This document shows positions 1-5,927 of a DNA stretch of 8,878 bases, one piece after another. The position numbers were made by a program, and so were the translations under genes. The stretch's first letter is position 1, and every line of letters begins with the position of its first letter. The stretch lies in NCBI GenBank assembly GCA_009776995.1, contig WRMR01000185.1, positions 1 through 8,878 on the forward strand, read 5' to 3'. The stretch is from Planctomycetaceae bacterium (GTDB taxonomy: Bacteria > Planctomycetota > Planctomycetia > Pirellulales > Thermoguttaceae). Below the pieces are notes generated by a model that had not been told where the DNA came from, did no database searches, and worked only from the letters and a program-made list of their open reading frames with translations.

Positions 1-638
1 AAGTTTACCATCGCCCGCCGGACCCGGAAAATCCGGTCGTTGCGATGGATGAGCAGCCGATTCAGTTGCTCAAGGAGACGCGTCCCATCATCCCGGCCAT
101 GCCGACATGCAACAGTCACGCAGGCCATCCGGAGCGAGTCGACTACGAATACGAACGCAACGGCACAGCGAGCGTATTTATGTTTGTGGCTCCTTTTAAA
201 AATTGGCGTCGCGTTGCGGTTCGGGAACATCGAACGAAGTTGGACTGGGCGGAGGAAATCGAGCGATTGGTGATGCACGATTTCAAGGATGCGAAAAAGG
301 TGACGATCATTTTGGATAACTTGAACATGCACACAAAGGGTGCGCTTTACATGCGATTCGAGCCGGAGTATTGTCGTGAAATTCTCCGTCGTTGTGAGTT
401 TGTCTTTACTCCGGTTCATGGCAGTTGGCTGAACATTGCGGAGTGCGAGTTGAGTGTGTTGACGCGACAATGTTTGTGCGGACGTATCGGCAGTAGGGAT
501 GAAGTTCGCAAGCAAGCCGCCGCTTGGACGGCCTGGCGAAACGATCATGCCAAAGGCCTCCACTGGCAATTCACCACCGACGACGCACGAATCAAATGGG
601 ACTCCGTGTACCCGAAATTCCACTTCGATAACGAATGA
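1..638 (+). CDS. IS630-family transposase, C-terminal DDE domain (5'-partial)
   Basis: This is the catalytic half of an IS630/Tc1-mariner-superfamily transposase, which cuts and rejoins DNA at TA sites. The frame is open from base 3 with no start codon needed: the residues before Met (codon 45-47) read DPENPVVA, continuing the usual family sequence ahead of MDEQ. Numbering from that Met, the catalytic triad is present: Asp2 in MDEQPIQL, Asp91 in ILDNLN, and Glu133 in SWLNIAECE. The family signature DYEYERNGTA is at 33-42. The N-terminal helix-turn-helix half lies outside the window. One oddity is about six extra residues (TCNSHA, 21-26) between the usual MP and GHPER, in frame, just before the DYEYER strand. 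The C-terminus (DDARIKWDSVYPKF) looks complete. The intact triad suggests a recently active copy. The family call is near certain; activity is unknown. Confidence 0.9.
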   Translation, partial: VYHRPPDPENPVVAMDEQPIQLLKETRPIIPAMPTCNSHAGHPERVDYEYERNGTASVFMFVAPFKNWRRVAVREHRTKLDWAEEIERLVMHDFKDAKKVTIILDNLNMHTKGALYMRFEPEYCREILRRCEFVFTPVHGSWLNIAECELSVLTRQCLCGRIGSRDEVRKQAAAWTAWRNDHAKGLHWQFTTDDARIKWDSVYPKFHFDNE

Positions 639-683
639 TTATATTTTTAGTCAACTTCAACTTTTAGGCTGGACACAGCACTA
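1..683 (+). mobile_element. IS630-family insertion sequence, 3' part (5' part outside the window)
   Basis: The window opens inside a transposase reading frame of IS630 type. After its stop codon at 636-638 only about 45 non-coding bases follow before sequence of a different gene begins. IS630-family elements insert at TA and duplicate it. A TA lies at 682-683, exactly where the repeat pattern of the neighbouring minus-strand gene starts (684 onward). I therefore place the right end of the element at 681 with its target TA at 682-683. The terminal stretch reads, on the minus strand from the TA inward, GTGCTGTGTCCAGCC. The matching left terminal repeat is not in the window, so the inverted-repeat test cannot be made here. 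The exact terminus is an inference; membership of the family is well supported by the transposase. Confidence 0.75.
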
Positions 684-1513
684 GAAATCGTGCTGTTTGT
701 CACCGTCAACGTGCCGGTGCAGGAAATCCCGCAACCATAAGAATTATTCCCAGTAGCCATGTTGCCGGAAATCGTGCTGTTTGTCACCGTCAACGTGCCA
801 GTGCTGGAAATCCCGCCGCCGTAAGTATATGTAGAAGAAACCGAGTTCCCGGAAATCGTGCTGTTCGTCACCGTCAACGTGCCGTAGCTGTCAATCCCGC
901 CACCGCCGGTACTGGAAGAAGTCGATGTGGCAGTGTTTCCCGAAATCGTACAGTCCGCCACCGTCAATGTGCCGGTGCTGTAAATCCCGCCGCCGCTGTC
1001 GGTGGTGTATCCCCCGGTGATCACCAATCCCCCAAGGCCAACCTCTGCATCTTCGACAATATTGAACACCCGCGATTGCTGATTGGCGTCAATGGTCAGC
1101 TTTTCCGTTCCCAGTGAGACAATCGTGACGCTTCCCTGTGTTGCGGCATTGGTATTGATGGCTAACTCCGAGCCGCCGAGTGTGACCGTGTTCACTGTTT
1201 CGGTCGTTCGCACAACGATCAGGTCGTTTTCCGGCGTTTGGGCGGCGGAGTTGATGGCGTTCTGGAGATTGGTTGCGGTGAGCTGCGACTCGGTGATCTC
1301 GATGACATTGTAATCCGCCATGTTTTCCGAAAGATTCAAGTCGGGATACGCCGCCCGAATCGTGTCGTAGTCCGCCGGAGTAATCGCCAGCATCTGCCGC
1401 TCTTCGAGTGGTTCAAAGAGCAAATGCCTGCCACTGGCACGCGAACGTGCTTTGCTTGAAATCAAACTGGTGTTTTCTCGTTTTCCAAAGACTTTTTCGA
1501 TGAGATTCTTCAT
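647..1513 (-). CDS. LEPR-XLL surface protein with beta-helix repeats, 3'-truncated by IS630
   Basis: Remnant of a secreted or cell-surface protein, 288 codons left. Near the N-terminus (about residues 32-43) is LFEPLEERQMLA, the LEPR-XLL motif found at the start of many large planctomycete exported proteins. Residues 50-165 resemble the lead-in of 'choice-of-anchor Q' type polymorphic outer-membrane-like proteins (LQNAINSAAQTPENDLIVV, then GSVTIVS and KLTIDANQQSRVFNI). From about residue 165, Gly/Thr/Ser-rich repeats of 28-30 residues (TGTLTVTNSTISGN) would form a right-handed parallel beta-helix. The frame then runs into the IS630 end: the final residues after TNSTIS come from the insertion sequence, and the stop at 647-649 is inside it. 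Proteins of this kind are usually much longer, so most of the repeat domain and any C-terminal anchor are lost. No strong Shine-Dalgarno precedes the ATG at 1511-1513. Probably non-functional; ligand and role unknown. Confidence 0.8.
   Translation of the reverse strand: MKNLIEKVFGKRENTSLISSKARSRASGRHLLFEPLEERQMLAITPADYDTIRAAYPDLNLSENMADYNVIEITESQLTATNLQNAINSAAQTPENDLIVVRTTETVNTVTLGGSELAINTNAATQGSVTIVSLGTEKLTIDANQQSRVFNIVEDAEVGLGGLVITGGYTTDSGGGIYSTGTLTVADCTISGNTATSTSSSTGGGGIDSYGTLTVTNSTISGNSVSSTYTYGGGISSTGTLTVTNSTISGNMATGNNSYGCGISCTGTLTVTNSTISSAVSSLKVEVD
684..998 (-). repeat. Tandem 84-90 bp coding repeats (beta-helix units)
   Basis: On the plus strand the core GAAATCGTGCTGTTTGTCAC recurs with small changes at 684, 768, 852 and 942, so the periods are 84, 84 and 90 bases (28, 28 and 30 codons). 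Each unit continues with GTCAACGTGCC. On the minus strand each encodes a TGTLTVTNSTISGN-type beta-helix rung. The three units nearest the insertion are almost identical at DNA level, including third codon positions, which suggests recent copying by slippage or recombination. The fourth (942) is more diverged. Confidence 0.85.
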
Positions 1514-1543
1514 GGCAGTTGAAATATTCCGGTGAATGGTGTT

Positions 1544-1573
1544 TTGATAGGTTTATTTTCAGGGCAAAATCAA
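1544..1573 (-). promoter_or_regulatory. Possible sigma70-like promoter for the LEPR-XLL gene
   Basis: Read on the minus strand, TTGATT (1568-1573) and TATCAA (1544-1549) are separated by 18 bases and lie about 30 bases ahead of the start codon. Each hexamer matches only four of six consensus positions, so this is a weak, context-supported call. Confidence 0.25.
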
Positions 1574-1704
1574 AATCGACAAGGTGAAATGATAAGCAAA
1601 ACTAATAGGACACGGTAATTTTATCGGAATGTCTGGACTTTTTCAATTGGGGATACATCTTTTGAAAAAAGCGAAGCTCAAGCGGATCGGCAAGAAATGA
1701 AAAA

Positions 1705-1829
1705 GGCGGGACTTCCATCGCCGCTTCAAGCCCCGCCAAGGGCTTTACAAACCGACTTCAGTCCGCGCCCCTTGCGGGACACCGGACGTGAAGCTACGTT
1801 TGCATTAAGTTTGGCGGTATTTGAAGCGG
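1705..1829. repeat. Structured GC-rich element with nested inverted repeats
   Basis: Several pairings overlap. GGCGGG (1705-1710) can pair with CCCGCC (1732-1737), extended by CTT/AAG after one mismatch. CCGCTTCAA (1721-1729) can pair with TTGAAGCGG (1821-1829), extended by CCGCC/GGCGG, making 14 matches in 17 positions across a 75-base interval. Inside that interval CTTCAGTCCG (1757-1766) can pair with CGGAC and TGAAG (about 1783-1793) with one bulged base. Arms of this size in an otherwise AT-rich spacer suggest a structured RNA or the end of a decayed mobile element (for example an IS200/IS605-like terminal hairpin). Neither can be decided from one copy. Confidence 0.45.
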
Positions 1830-2084
1830 GTAGCTCGACGCTCGCGCGTGATCTGATTGTATGATTGAATCGTTATGTGATCATGTGTGCTTTCAAAAAC
1901 GGGAACAATATCGAACCGTACCTTTTCAGTATAGGATTATTGGCGAGAAATAACAAGAGGGCGGTTTTGCGGGAATGGCACAAAAAAATGAAATCCATCT
2001 GTTTTTTACCAACTATCATTGACAAAATTGTTGTTGGATTAAAAAAATATTTTTTGCTTGCATCTCGCTTTTGGATTTCCGATT

Positions 2085-2093
2085 TGTTATAAT
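2085..2093 (+). promoter_or_regulatory. Extended -10 promoter element
   Basis: TGTTATAAT fits the extended -10 form (TGn followed by a perfect TATAAT at 2088-2093). The hexamer 17 bases upstream (TCGCTT, 2065-2070) is a poor -35, which is typical for extended -10 promoters. Transcription would start near 2100 and leave an untranslated leader of about 85 bases before the gene at 2185. Confidence 0.5.
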
Positions 2094-2171
2094 TACATCG
2101 CATTGTGGTTGTCAGTCATTCCTTGTGATTGATCTGCTGAACAATACATTGAACAAACCTAATATTCTATT

Positions 2172-2177
2172 GAGGAG
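2172..2177 (+). promoter_or_regulatory. Ribosome binding site that fixes the start at 2185
   Basis: GAGGAG sits seven bases ahead of ATG 2185-2187. The reading frame is open further upstream, to a possible start near 2071, but only the 2185 start has a Shine-Dalgarno and puts a signal peptide at the N-terminus. Confidence 0.8.
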
Positions 2178-2184
2178 AATTCCG

Positions 2185-2646
2185 ATGTCACGTTTTGTTA
2201 GCACCTTGTTGATTGCGCTGATGTTTGTCGCCATTTCAAACGCTTCAGCCCAAACCGAAACAGCTTCCAACGACGCCACTTCAACAACATCCGATGCGGC
2301 TGAGACTCCGAAAAAATACGGGCAGTTTTACCAGCTGGAACTCAAAGACCAAGTCGGTGAAATGTTTCGCGATTTGAAAGTCATCAAGCGATTTGCCCGT
2401 CGTCTGCCGAATTTTTACAGTCAGGTGGTTTCCAGCGCACAGCGGGAAAAGGTTTACGAGATTCAAGCGGCTTATTTTGAGCCGATCGAAATGCTGACGC
2501 TTCGTCTCGAACGCCTCGTGGCGGAACGTGATGCTCAAATTGAAGCGGTTCTTACCGCCGATCAAAAGGCGAAAGTCGAAACCCTGACCAAAGAGTCGGC
2601 GGCACGCCGGACTACAACCCGTGCCGCAAACGCCAATGCAGACTGA
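2185..2646 (+). CDS. Small exported helical protein with an LTxxQ-like segment
   Basis: A 153-residue protein. Residues 1-22 (MSRFVSTLLIALMFVAISNASA) form a clear Sec signal peptide with a likely AxA cut after NASA, so the mature protein is periplasmic. A Thr/Ala/Ser-rich linker (about 23-43) follows, and then a charged, mostly helical region to about residue 140. Within it, VLTADQKAKVETL resembles the LTxxQ motif of the Spy/CpxP-like periplasmic chaperone superfamily. The preceding segment (REKVYEIQAAYFEPIEMLTLRLERLVAERD) has the spacing common in planctomycete proteins annotated as hypothetical with that motif. The tail is Arg/Thr/Ala-rich. It is followed 85 bases later by the DUF1559 gene on the same strand, so they may share a transcript. 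Export is well supported; a chaperone or metal-binding role is only a suggestion from the motif. Confidence 0.75.
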   Translation: MSRFVSTLLIALMFVAISNASAQTETASNDATSTTSDAAETPKKYGQFYQLELKDQVGEMFRDLKVIKRFARRLPNFYSQVVSSAQREKVYEIQAAYFEPIEMLTLRLERLVAERDAQIEAVLTADQKAKVETLTKESAARRTTTRAANANAD

Positions 2647-2658
2647 TCCGTCGCATTC

Positions 2659-2683
2659 ACTGCACATACTTATTTGGTGCAGT
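2659..2683 (+). terminator. Hairpin after the exported-protein gene (weak terminator candidate)
   Basis: ACTGCAC (2659-2665) and GTGCAGT (2677-2683) form a perfect 7-bp stem with an 11-base loop, starting 13 bases after the stop codon. No run of T follows directly, so it may attenuate or protect the 3' end of the message rather than terminate fully. Confidence 0.35.
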
Positions 2684-2731
2684 TGACATGATTGCTTCGT
2701 TTTCTTCACAGGCTGGTCGTTGAGACGCACC

Positions 2732-3703
2732 ATGGATTTCATCAAATCACGCCATCTTTTCGCGTTTACCTTGGTCGAGCTTCTGGTGGTCATCACGATC
2801 ATCGGAGTTTTGTTTGCCTTGATGTTGCCTGCGGTTCAGTCGGCACGGTCTGCGGCAAGGCGAATGCAATGTGCAAATCATCTCAAGCAAATCGGTTTGG
2901 CGATTCACAATTACGAAAACGCCAAAAAATATCTTCCCCCGTCGTATTCGACCAACCCGAATCACAGCATTTTGACGCTCCTGTTGCCGTATTCCGAACA
3001 GTTGCAAACTTACGCGAAGGTCGATTTCACCAAACACTGGAGCAACCAGGCCAATTACGATGCCGTGCGGAACACGATCCCGGTGTTTTTGTGTCCGCAA
3101 ACGCCGCAGGGTTCGCCGCGCAACCACGATGGTCGCGCGATTTACCCTTCGGATTACGCCGCTTGCTCCATGATTGACCCGTCGGTGCGCAACAAACTCG
3201 TCCGCGACGGCCTGATTACGCCGCGAGCCCCGCCGAACAAATCCGGCGGTCAGGGGGATGTTTCGCAACACAAGTATTACCGCAGTATGATCGTGCCGGA
3301 CAAACGTGCGCTGTCGGAAAACAGCAACTGGGGCGGCCCGCTTTCGTTGGATGCCGTCAAGGACGGACTTTCCAACAGTTGGATGTTCTTTGAAGATTCC
3401 GGCAGACCGTTCTATTACGTCGAAAACCGGCGTTCAGGCAACCCGAATGATGCACCCAAAAATGGCGTTTCCGGTGCGGCCTGGGCGGATCACGAAGCCG
3501 ACTTCTGGGTGCATAATGTTTGCAACGATTCCCAAATGATGAACTGTTCGAACAACAACGAGATTTACAGCTTTCATGCCGGCGGAGCGAACTTTCTTTA
3601 CGGTGACGGCTCAGTGAGTTTTTCGTCCGAGACGATCCACCCGGAGGTTTTCGTTTCGCTCTTCACATGCAGTGCAGGGGATATCGTCAGCGGCGGGCGA
3701 TAA
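2732..3703 (+). CDS. DUF1559 protein with prepilin-type leader and H-X9-DG C-terminus
   Basis: A type IV pseudopilin-like protein of the large planctomycete DUF1559 family, 323 residues. The leader ends FAFTLVELLVVITIIGVL: Phe12-Thr-Leu-Val-Glu16 is the prepilin peptidase site, with Ala11 at the position usually held by Gly. A hydrophobic helix (12-34) follows, then the family pattern LPAVQSARSAARRMQCANHLKQIGLAIHNYE. PVFLCPQT and the C-terminal NCSNNNEIYSFHAGGANFLYGDGSV follow; His282 and Asp292-Gly293 make the H-X9-DG motif. Its length is normal for the family. The protein is expected in the inner membrane or as part of a pilus-like or secretion assembly; its precise role is unknown family-wide. 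I chose ATG 2732 over a TTG at 2720 because the leader is then short and typical; neither has a strong Shine-Dalgarno. The last conserved block reads LFTCSAGD where relatives often have a TRAGGE-like sequence, giving an extra cysteine. Confidence 0.92.
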   Translation: MDFIKSRHLFAFTLVELLVVITIIGVLFALMLPAVQSARSAARRMQCANHLKQIGLAIHNYENAKKYLPPSYSTNPNHSILTLLLPYSEQLQTYAKVDFTKHWSNQANYDAVRNTIPVFLCPQTPQGSPRNHDGRAIYPSDYAACSMIDPSVRNKLVRDGLITPRAPPNKSGGQGDVSQHKYYRSMIVPDKRALSENSNWGGPLSLDAVKDGLSNSWMFFEDSGRPFYYVENRRSGNPNDAPKNGVSGAAWADHEADFWVHNVCNDSQMMNCSNNNEIYSFHAGGANFLYGDGSVSFSSETIHPEVFVSLFTCSAGDIVSGGR

Positions 3704-3842
3704 GAACGTTGTCACAAACCAGAAAAGATGTAGGACACCATCCACGCATACCAGTTCATGGAACACCCGAATGTTTGGCGGGTTTGGAATTTGCCATCAT
3801 GGATTATACTTTCGAACGTCATTTGGCTGGCATTAATTTTTT

Positions 3843-3880
3843 GTGACCTTTGTGTTAAAATATTTCAACACAAAGATCAC
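3843..3880. repeat. Inverted repeat of the CTTTGTGTT / AACACAAAG type
   Basis: GTGACCTTTGTGTT (3843-3856) and AACACAAAGATCAC (3867-3880) are inverted copies with 13 of 14 matches and a 10-base AT-only-plus-C loop. A 13-base stretch of the right arm (3868-3880, ACACAAAGATCAC) recurs directly at 3889-3901 with one change, and a shorter CAAAG copy follows near 3909. Motifs of this kind are common interspersed intergenic repeats in several bacterial phyla; that general statement is from memory. It could act as a bidirectional terminator, since it lies 140 bases past the DUF1559 stop, although no T run follows. Confidence 0.6.
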
Positions 3881-4050
3881 CAGGGAGTACACAAAGTTCA
3901 CAGACATAAAATACAAAGTCCATGGCGTTGTACGGTATAGCTGGTTCAATTTCGGGACTCATGATGAACATGAAAAACGAAACCAAATGACGTACATGTT
4001 GATTCCGTTGACAAAAACCGGCGTTTTGGGATAATCAACGGCTGTTTTGC

Positions 4051-4080
4051 GTGCCGGGTGTGGATTTGCTACGGCACACC
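4051..4080 (+). promoter_or_regulatory. Alternative leader hairpins ahead of pfp
   Basis: Two 6-bp stems compete for the same downstream bases: GTGCCG (4051-4056) with CGGCAC (4072-4077), and GGTGTG (4057-4062) with CACACC (4075-4080). They cannot form together because 4075-4077 is shared. The site is 63 bases ahead of the pfp start and might be a terminator-like end of an upstream transcript or a small regulatory leader. There is no T run and no known riboswitch pattern. Confidence 0.3.
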
Positions 4081-4130
4081 AGTACCGTAACTATTCTTTC
4101 ACCATGTCCGGCTGTCCAGCCTGATTTTTC

Positions 4131-4134
4131 GGAG
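4131..4134 (+). promoter_or_regulatory. Ribosome binding site of pfp
   Basis: GGAG lies eight bases ahead of ATG 4143-4145, which supports that start. Confidence 0.65.
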
Positions 4135-4142
4135 AATGATCA

Positions 4143-5501
4143 ATGACGCTTCCCCTTTCCAGTCCACAACTTAGTAATACGAATATCAAAAAAGTTGCCA
4201 TTCTTTTCTCAGGAGGCCCCGCTCCTTCGGCCAATGCGGTCATCGGCAGTGCGGCACTCTGTTTCGCCCGGGCGGGCATCGAAGTTTATGGTATGCTCAA
4301 CGGTTACACGCACCTGGAAAATCACAGGCCGGGTGACAAACTCGAAGAAGGTGTCGCATACATCCGCCTCGATAAAAACACAGCAGAAGGCTTGCGCTCC
4401 TCACGCGGAATTGTGCTGGGAACCGCCCGGGCCAACCCCGGCAAAGCACTGAAAACTCCCGAAGACCTCAAAGACGCAAAAAAACGCGAGCCGCTGATGA
4501 ACGTCTGGCGTGCCTTGCACTCGCTGGAAGTCGATGCCCTCATTTCCATCGGCGGCGACGACACGCTGACCACCGCCGCAAAATTTCAATTGATTCAAAA
4601 CGAACTGCCTGCCGACGAACCGCGAATCAAGGTCGTGCATCTGCCGAAAACCATCGACAACGACTACCAGGGCATTGATTTCACGTTCGGTTATTTTACC
4701 GCCGTCGAATACCTCGCGTCGGAACTGCGCAACCTGTTGGCCGACTCCGAAGCGACGCAAACCGGCTACATTTGCCAGTTGATGGGGCGGAAAGCGGCCT
4801 GGCTTGCTTACGGTGCGATGGTTGCCGGTGAAGCAAGCCTGGTCATTGGACTTGAGGACATCCCGAAGGAATGGGAAATGGAAGAGGAAACCCGCGACCC
4901 GGCCACGAGCGAAGTCATCCGCAACGAAAACCATGAACCGCTCATGCGCAAGGTCATTGACGTCAAGATGCTGGTTGACCGTTGTGTCGATGTATTACTT
5001 GCGCGTGAAGCGGAAGGCAAAATGAGTTTTGTCGTCGCTATTTCCGAAGGGATTGCCGAATATCTGCCGCTTTCAGAAATCGTGATGTGCCTCTCGCACG
5101 ACGAATACGTGTCACTCAAGCCGGACAGCTTTGGACACTTCCCCGTTTCGCAACTCAAGTACACCAGTCGGCTCGGTCGGCTCATCGCGGATGAATACAA
5201 GAAGCGGACCGGCAAATCGCGCAAAATGGTCGGCTTGCAGTTCGGCTACGAATGCCGTTGCCACGCCCCGACAGCCTTCGACATTATTCTCGGCAGCCAG
5301 CTTGGCGTCGGTGCTTACCGTGCCTTGTGTGAAGCGAATCAAGACGCCATTATGGTCTCCGTGACCGGAAACCTCGATCTGGTTTATGCACCCTTCCAGG
5401 AACTGATTGATTTCTCGATTCTTCGTGCATACCAGCGACCGATTGCCGTCGGCAGTGACTTCCACCAACTTGCCCGCTACATCGAAGCCTGGGTGAAGTA
5501 A
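4143..5501 (+). CDS. pfp: Pyrophosphate--fructose 6-phosphate 1-phosphotransferase (PPi-PFK)
   Basis: A cytoplasmic glycolytic enzyme of 452 residues that reversibly converts fructose 6-phosphate and pyrophosphate into fructose 1,6-bisphosphate and phosphate. Key motifs are visible. The phosphate-donor loop is FSGGPAPSANAVI (22-34). GGDDT (137-141) has the second Asp that replaces the Gly of ATP-type enzymes (GGDGS) and blocks ATP binding. PKTIDND (168-174) carries the Lys and catalytic Asp residues of the pyrophosphate type. MGRKAAW (214-220) contributes to the sugar-phosphate site. The C-terminal LQFGYECRCHAPTAFD and the LGVGAY segment are family-typical. Length fits the roughly 400-460 residue PPi-PFK group. 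It stands alone: no other glycolytic gene is adjacent, and the flanking spacers exceed 400 bases, so it is probably transcribed by itself. Pyrophosphate use follows from the motifs and is well established for this group. It could replace or supplement an ATP-PFK elsewhere in the genome. Confidence 0.96.
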   Translation: MTLPLSSPQLSNTNIKKVAILFSGGPAPSANAVIGSAALCFARAGIEVYGMLNGYTHLENHRPGDKLEEGVAYIRLDKNTAEGLRSSRGIVLGTARANPGKALKTPEDLKDAKKREPLMNVWRALHSLEVDALISIGGDDTLTTAAKFQLIQNELPADEPRIKVVHLPKTIDNDYQGIDFTFGYFTAVEYLASELRNLLADSEATQTGYICQLMGRKAAWLAYGAMVAGEASLVIGLEDIPKEWEMEEETRDPATSEVIRNENHEPLMRKVIDVKMLVDRCVDVLLAREAEGKMSFVVAISEGIAEYLPLSEIVMCLSHDEYVSLKPDSFGHFPVSQLKYTSRLGRLIADEYKKRTGKSRKMVGLQFGYECRCHAPTAFDIILGSQLGVGAYRALCEANQDAIMVSVTGNLDLVYAPFQELIDFSILRAYQRPIAVGSDFHQLARYIEAWVK

Positions 5502-5927
5502 AGACTTACGCCAAAATAAACTGTTCAATCCATCAAAGCCACGACGGTAGCAGAACGATCGAACTGGAAAAACCGTTCCATAACTGTCGCGGCTCTGGTT
5601 GAAATGTGTCTCCGACAAAATGCTCACGTGATTTTTGTACGACTCAAAAGGGTTGATTTTGGCCGCCCAGACGTGTTCTTTGCTAAGTCGTTTTATTGCA
5701 CGAATTTCAAGTATGTTTTTTCTGTTATATTTGATTTGTATTCTTGACTTATTCAATATATATTGTCTATACTAAATATCTTGTTTCACGATATTAATAC
5801 GCGCTATTTCTACAGTTTATGACTCGAAAAGTCACACAAATGGCGACCTGGAACGTTGGCGACGGGGTATAACCATTATAATCCGTCTTTTTTGCAATCC
5901 TTGATGCCATTGGAAATCAATCCCGCC
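5502..5927. other. Intergenic region between pfp and the efflux adaptor
   Basis: The left part (5502-5700) is moderately GC-rich and holds an open frame without a usable start on the plus strand and a reading opposite pfp on the minus strand; neither resembles a known family. The right part (5700-5800) is strongly AT-rich and contains the promoter listed separately. A ten-codon frame at 5840-5872 (MATWNVGDGV) lies in the leader of the next gene; nothing shows that it is translated. I see no RNA gene or strong terminator. Confidence 0.55.
5744..5773 (+). promoter_or_regulatory. Sigma70-like promoter for the efflux adaptor gene
   Basis: TTGACT (5744-5749) and TATACT (5768-5773) are separated by 18 bases in an AT-rich stretch, each matching five of six consensus positions. 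The start of transcription would be near 5780, leaving a leader of about 150 bases before ATG 5928. This is the best -35/-10 pair in the window. Confidence 0.6.

Larger units (their letters stand above)
1514..2184. other. Intergenic region between divergent genes
   Basis: The 671 bases separate the minus-strand surface-protein gene from the plus-strand exported-protein gene. It is AT-rich except for a GC-rich, foldable patch at about 1705-1829, described separately. A short open frame, 1697-1864 on the plus strand (55 codons, starting MKKAGLPSPLQ and ending STLARDLIV), spans the same patch. It has no Shine-Dalgarno and no resemblance I recognise, so I do not call it a gene. Longer open frames on both strands at 1865-2103 are low-complexity AT-rich readings with no family resemblance. 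The right end holds the promoter and ribosome binding site of the next gene. Confidence 0.6.
3704..4142. other. Intergenic region before pfp
   Basis: No convincing gene. Open frames at 3758-3940 and 3843-4034 on the plus strand are chance readings through CTTTGTG/CACAAAG-type repeats and have no ribosome binding sites. The stretch holds an inverted repeat at 3843-3880 with a degenerate direct copy at 3889-3901, and a GC-richer leader hairpin at 4051-4080, listed separately. I see no clear promoter hexamer pair for pfp. Confidence 0.6.

Noticed and set aside
1865..2103. Open frames of about 75 codons on both strands
   Set aside because: The sequence is AT-rich and low in complexity, without ribosome binding sites or any family resemblance, and the stretch carries the promoter for the gene at 2185.
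2071..2184. Upstream extension of the exported-protein frame to a start near 2071
   Set aside because: It would begin at a TTG overlapping the promoter and would bury the signal peptide. The start at 2185 has a strong Shine-Dalgarno.
3758..4034. Two short plus-strand open frames after the DUF1559 gene
   Set aside because: They read through CACAAAG-type repeats, giving peptides such as QHKDHQGVHKVHRHK, and have no ribosome binding site.
5509..5519. CGCCAAAATAA shared between the region after pfp and the region after the KilA-N gene (near 7962), considered as a possible IS end
   Set aside because: An 11-base match is expected by chance several times in a window of this length, and the flanking bases do not align further.
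5112..5756. A 214-codon minus-strand frame overlapping the end of pfp
   Set aside because: Half of it is antisense to conserved pfp codons, and the remainder resembles nothing I know; it is most likely a shadow frame.
5840..5872. Ten-codon upstream frame (MATWNVGDGV) in the adaptor leader
   Set aside because: It has no ribosome binding site and no run of regulatory codons or attenuator structure after it.
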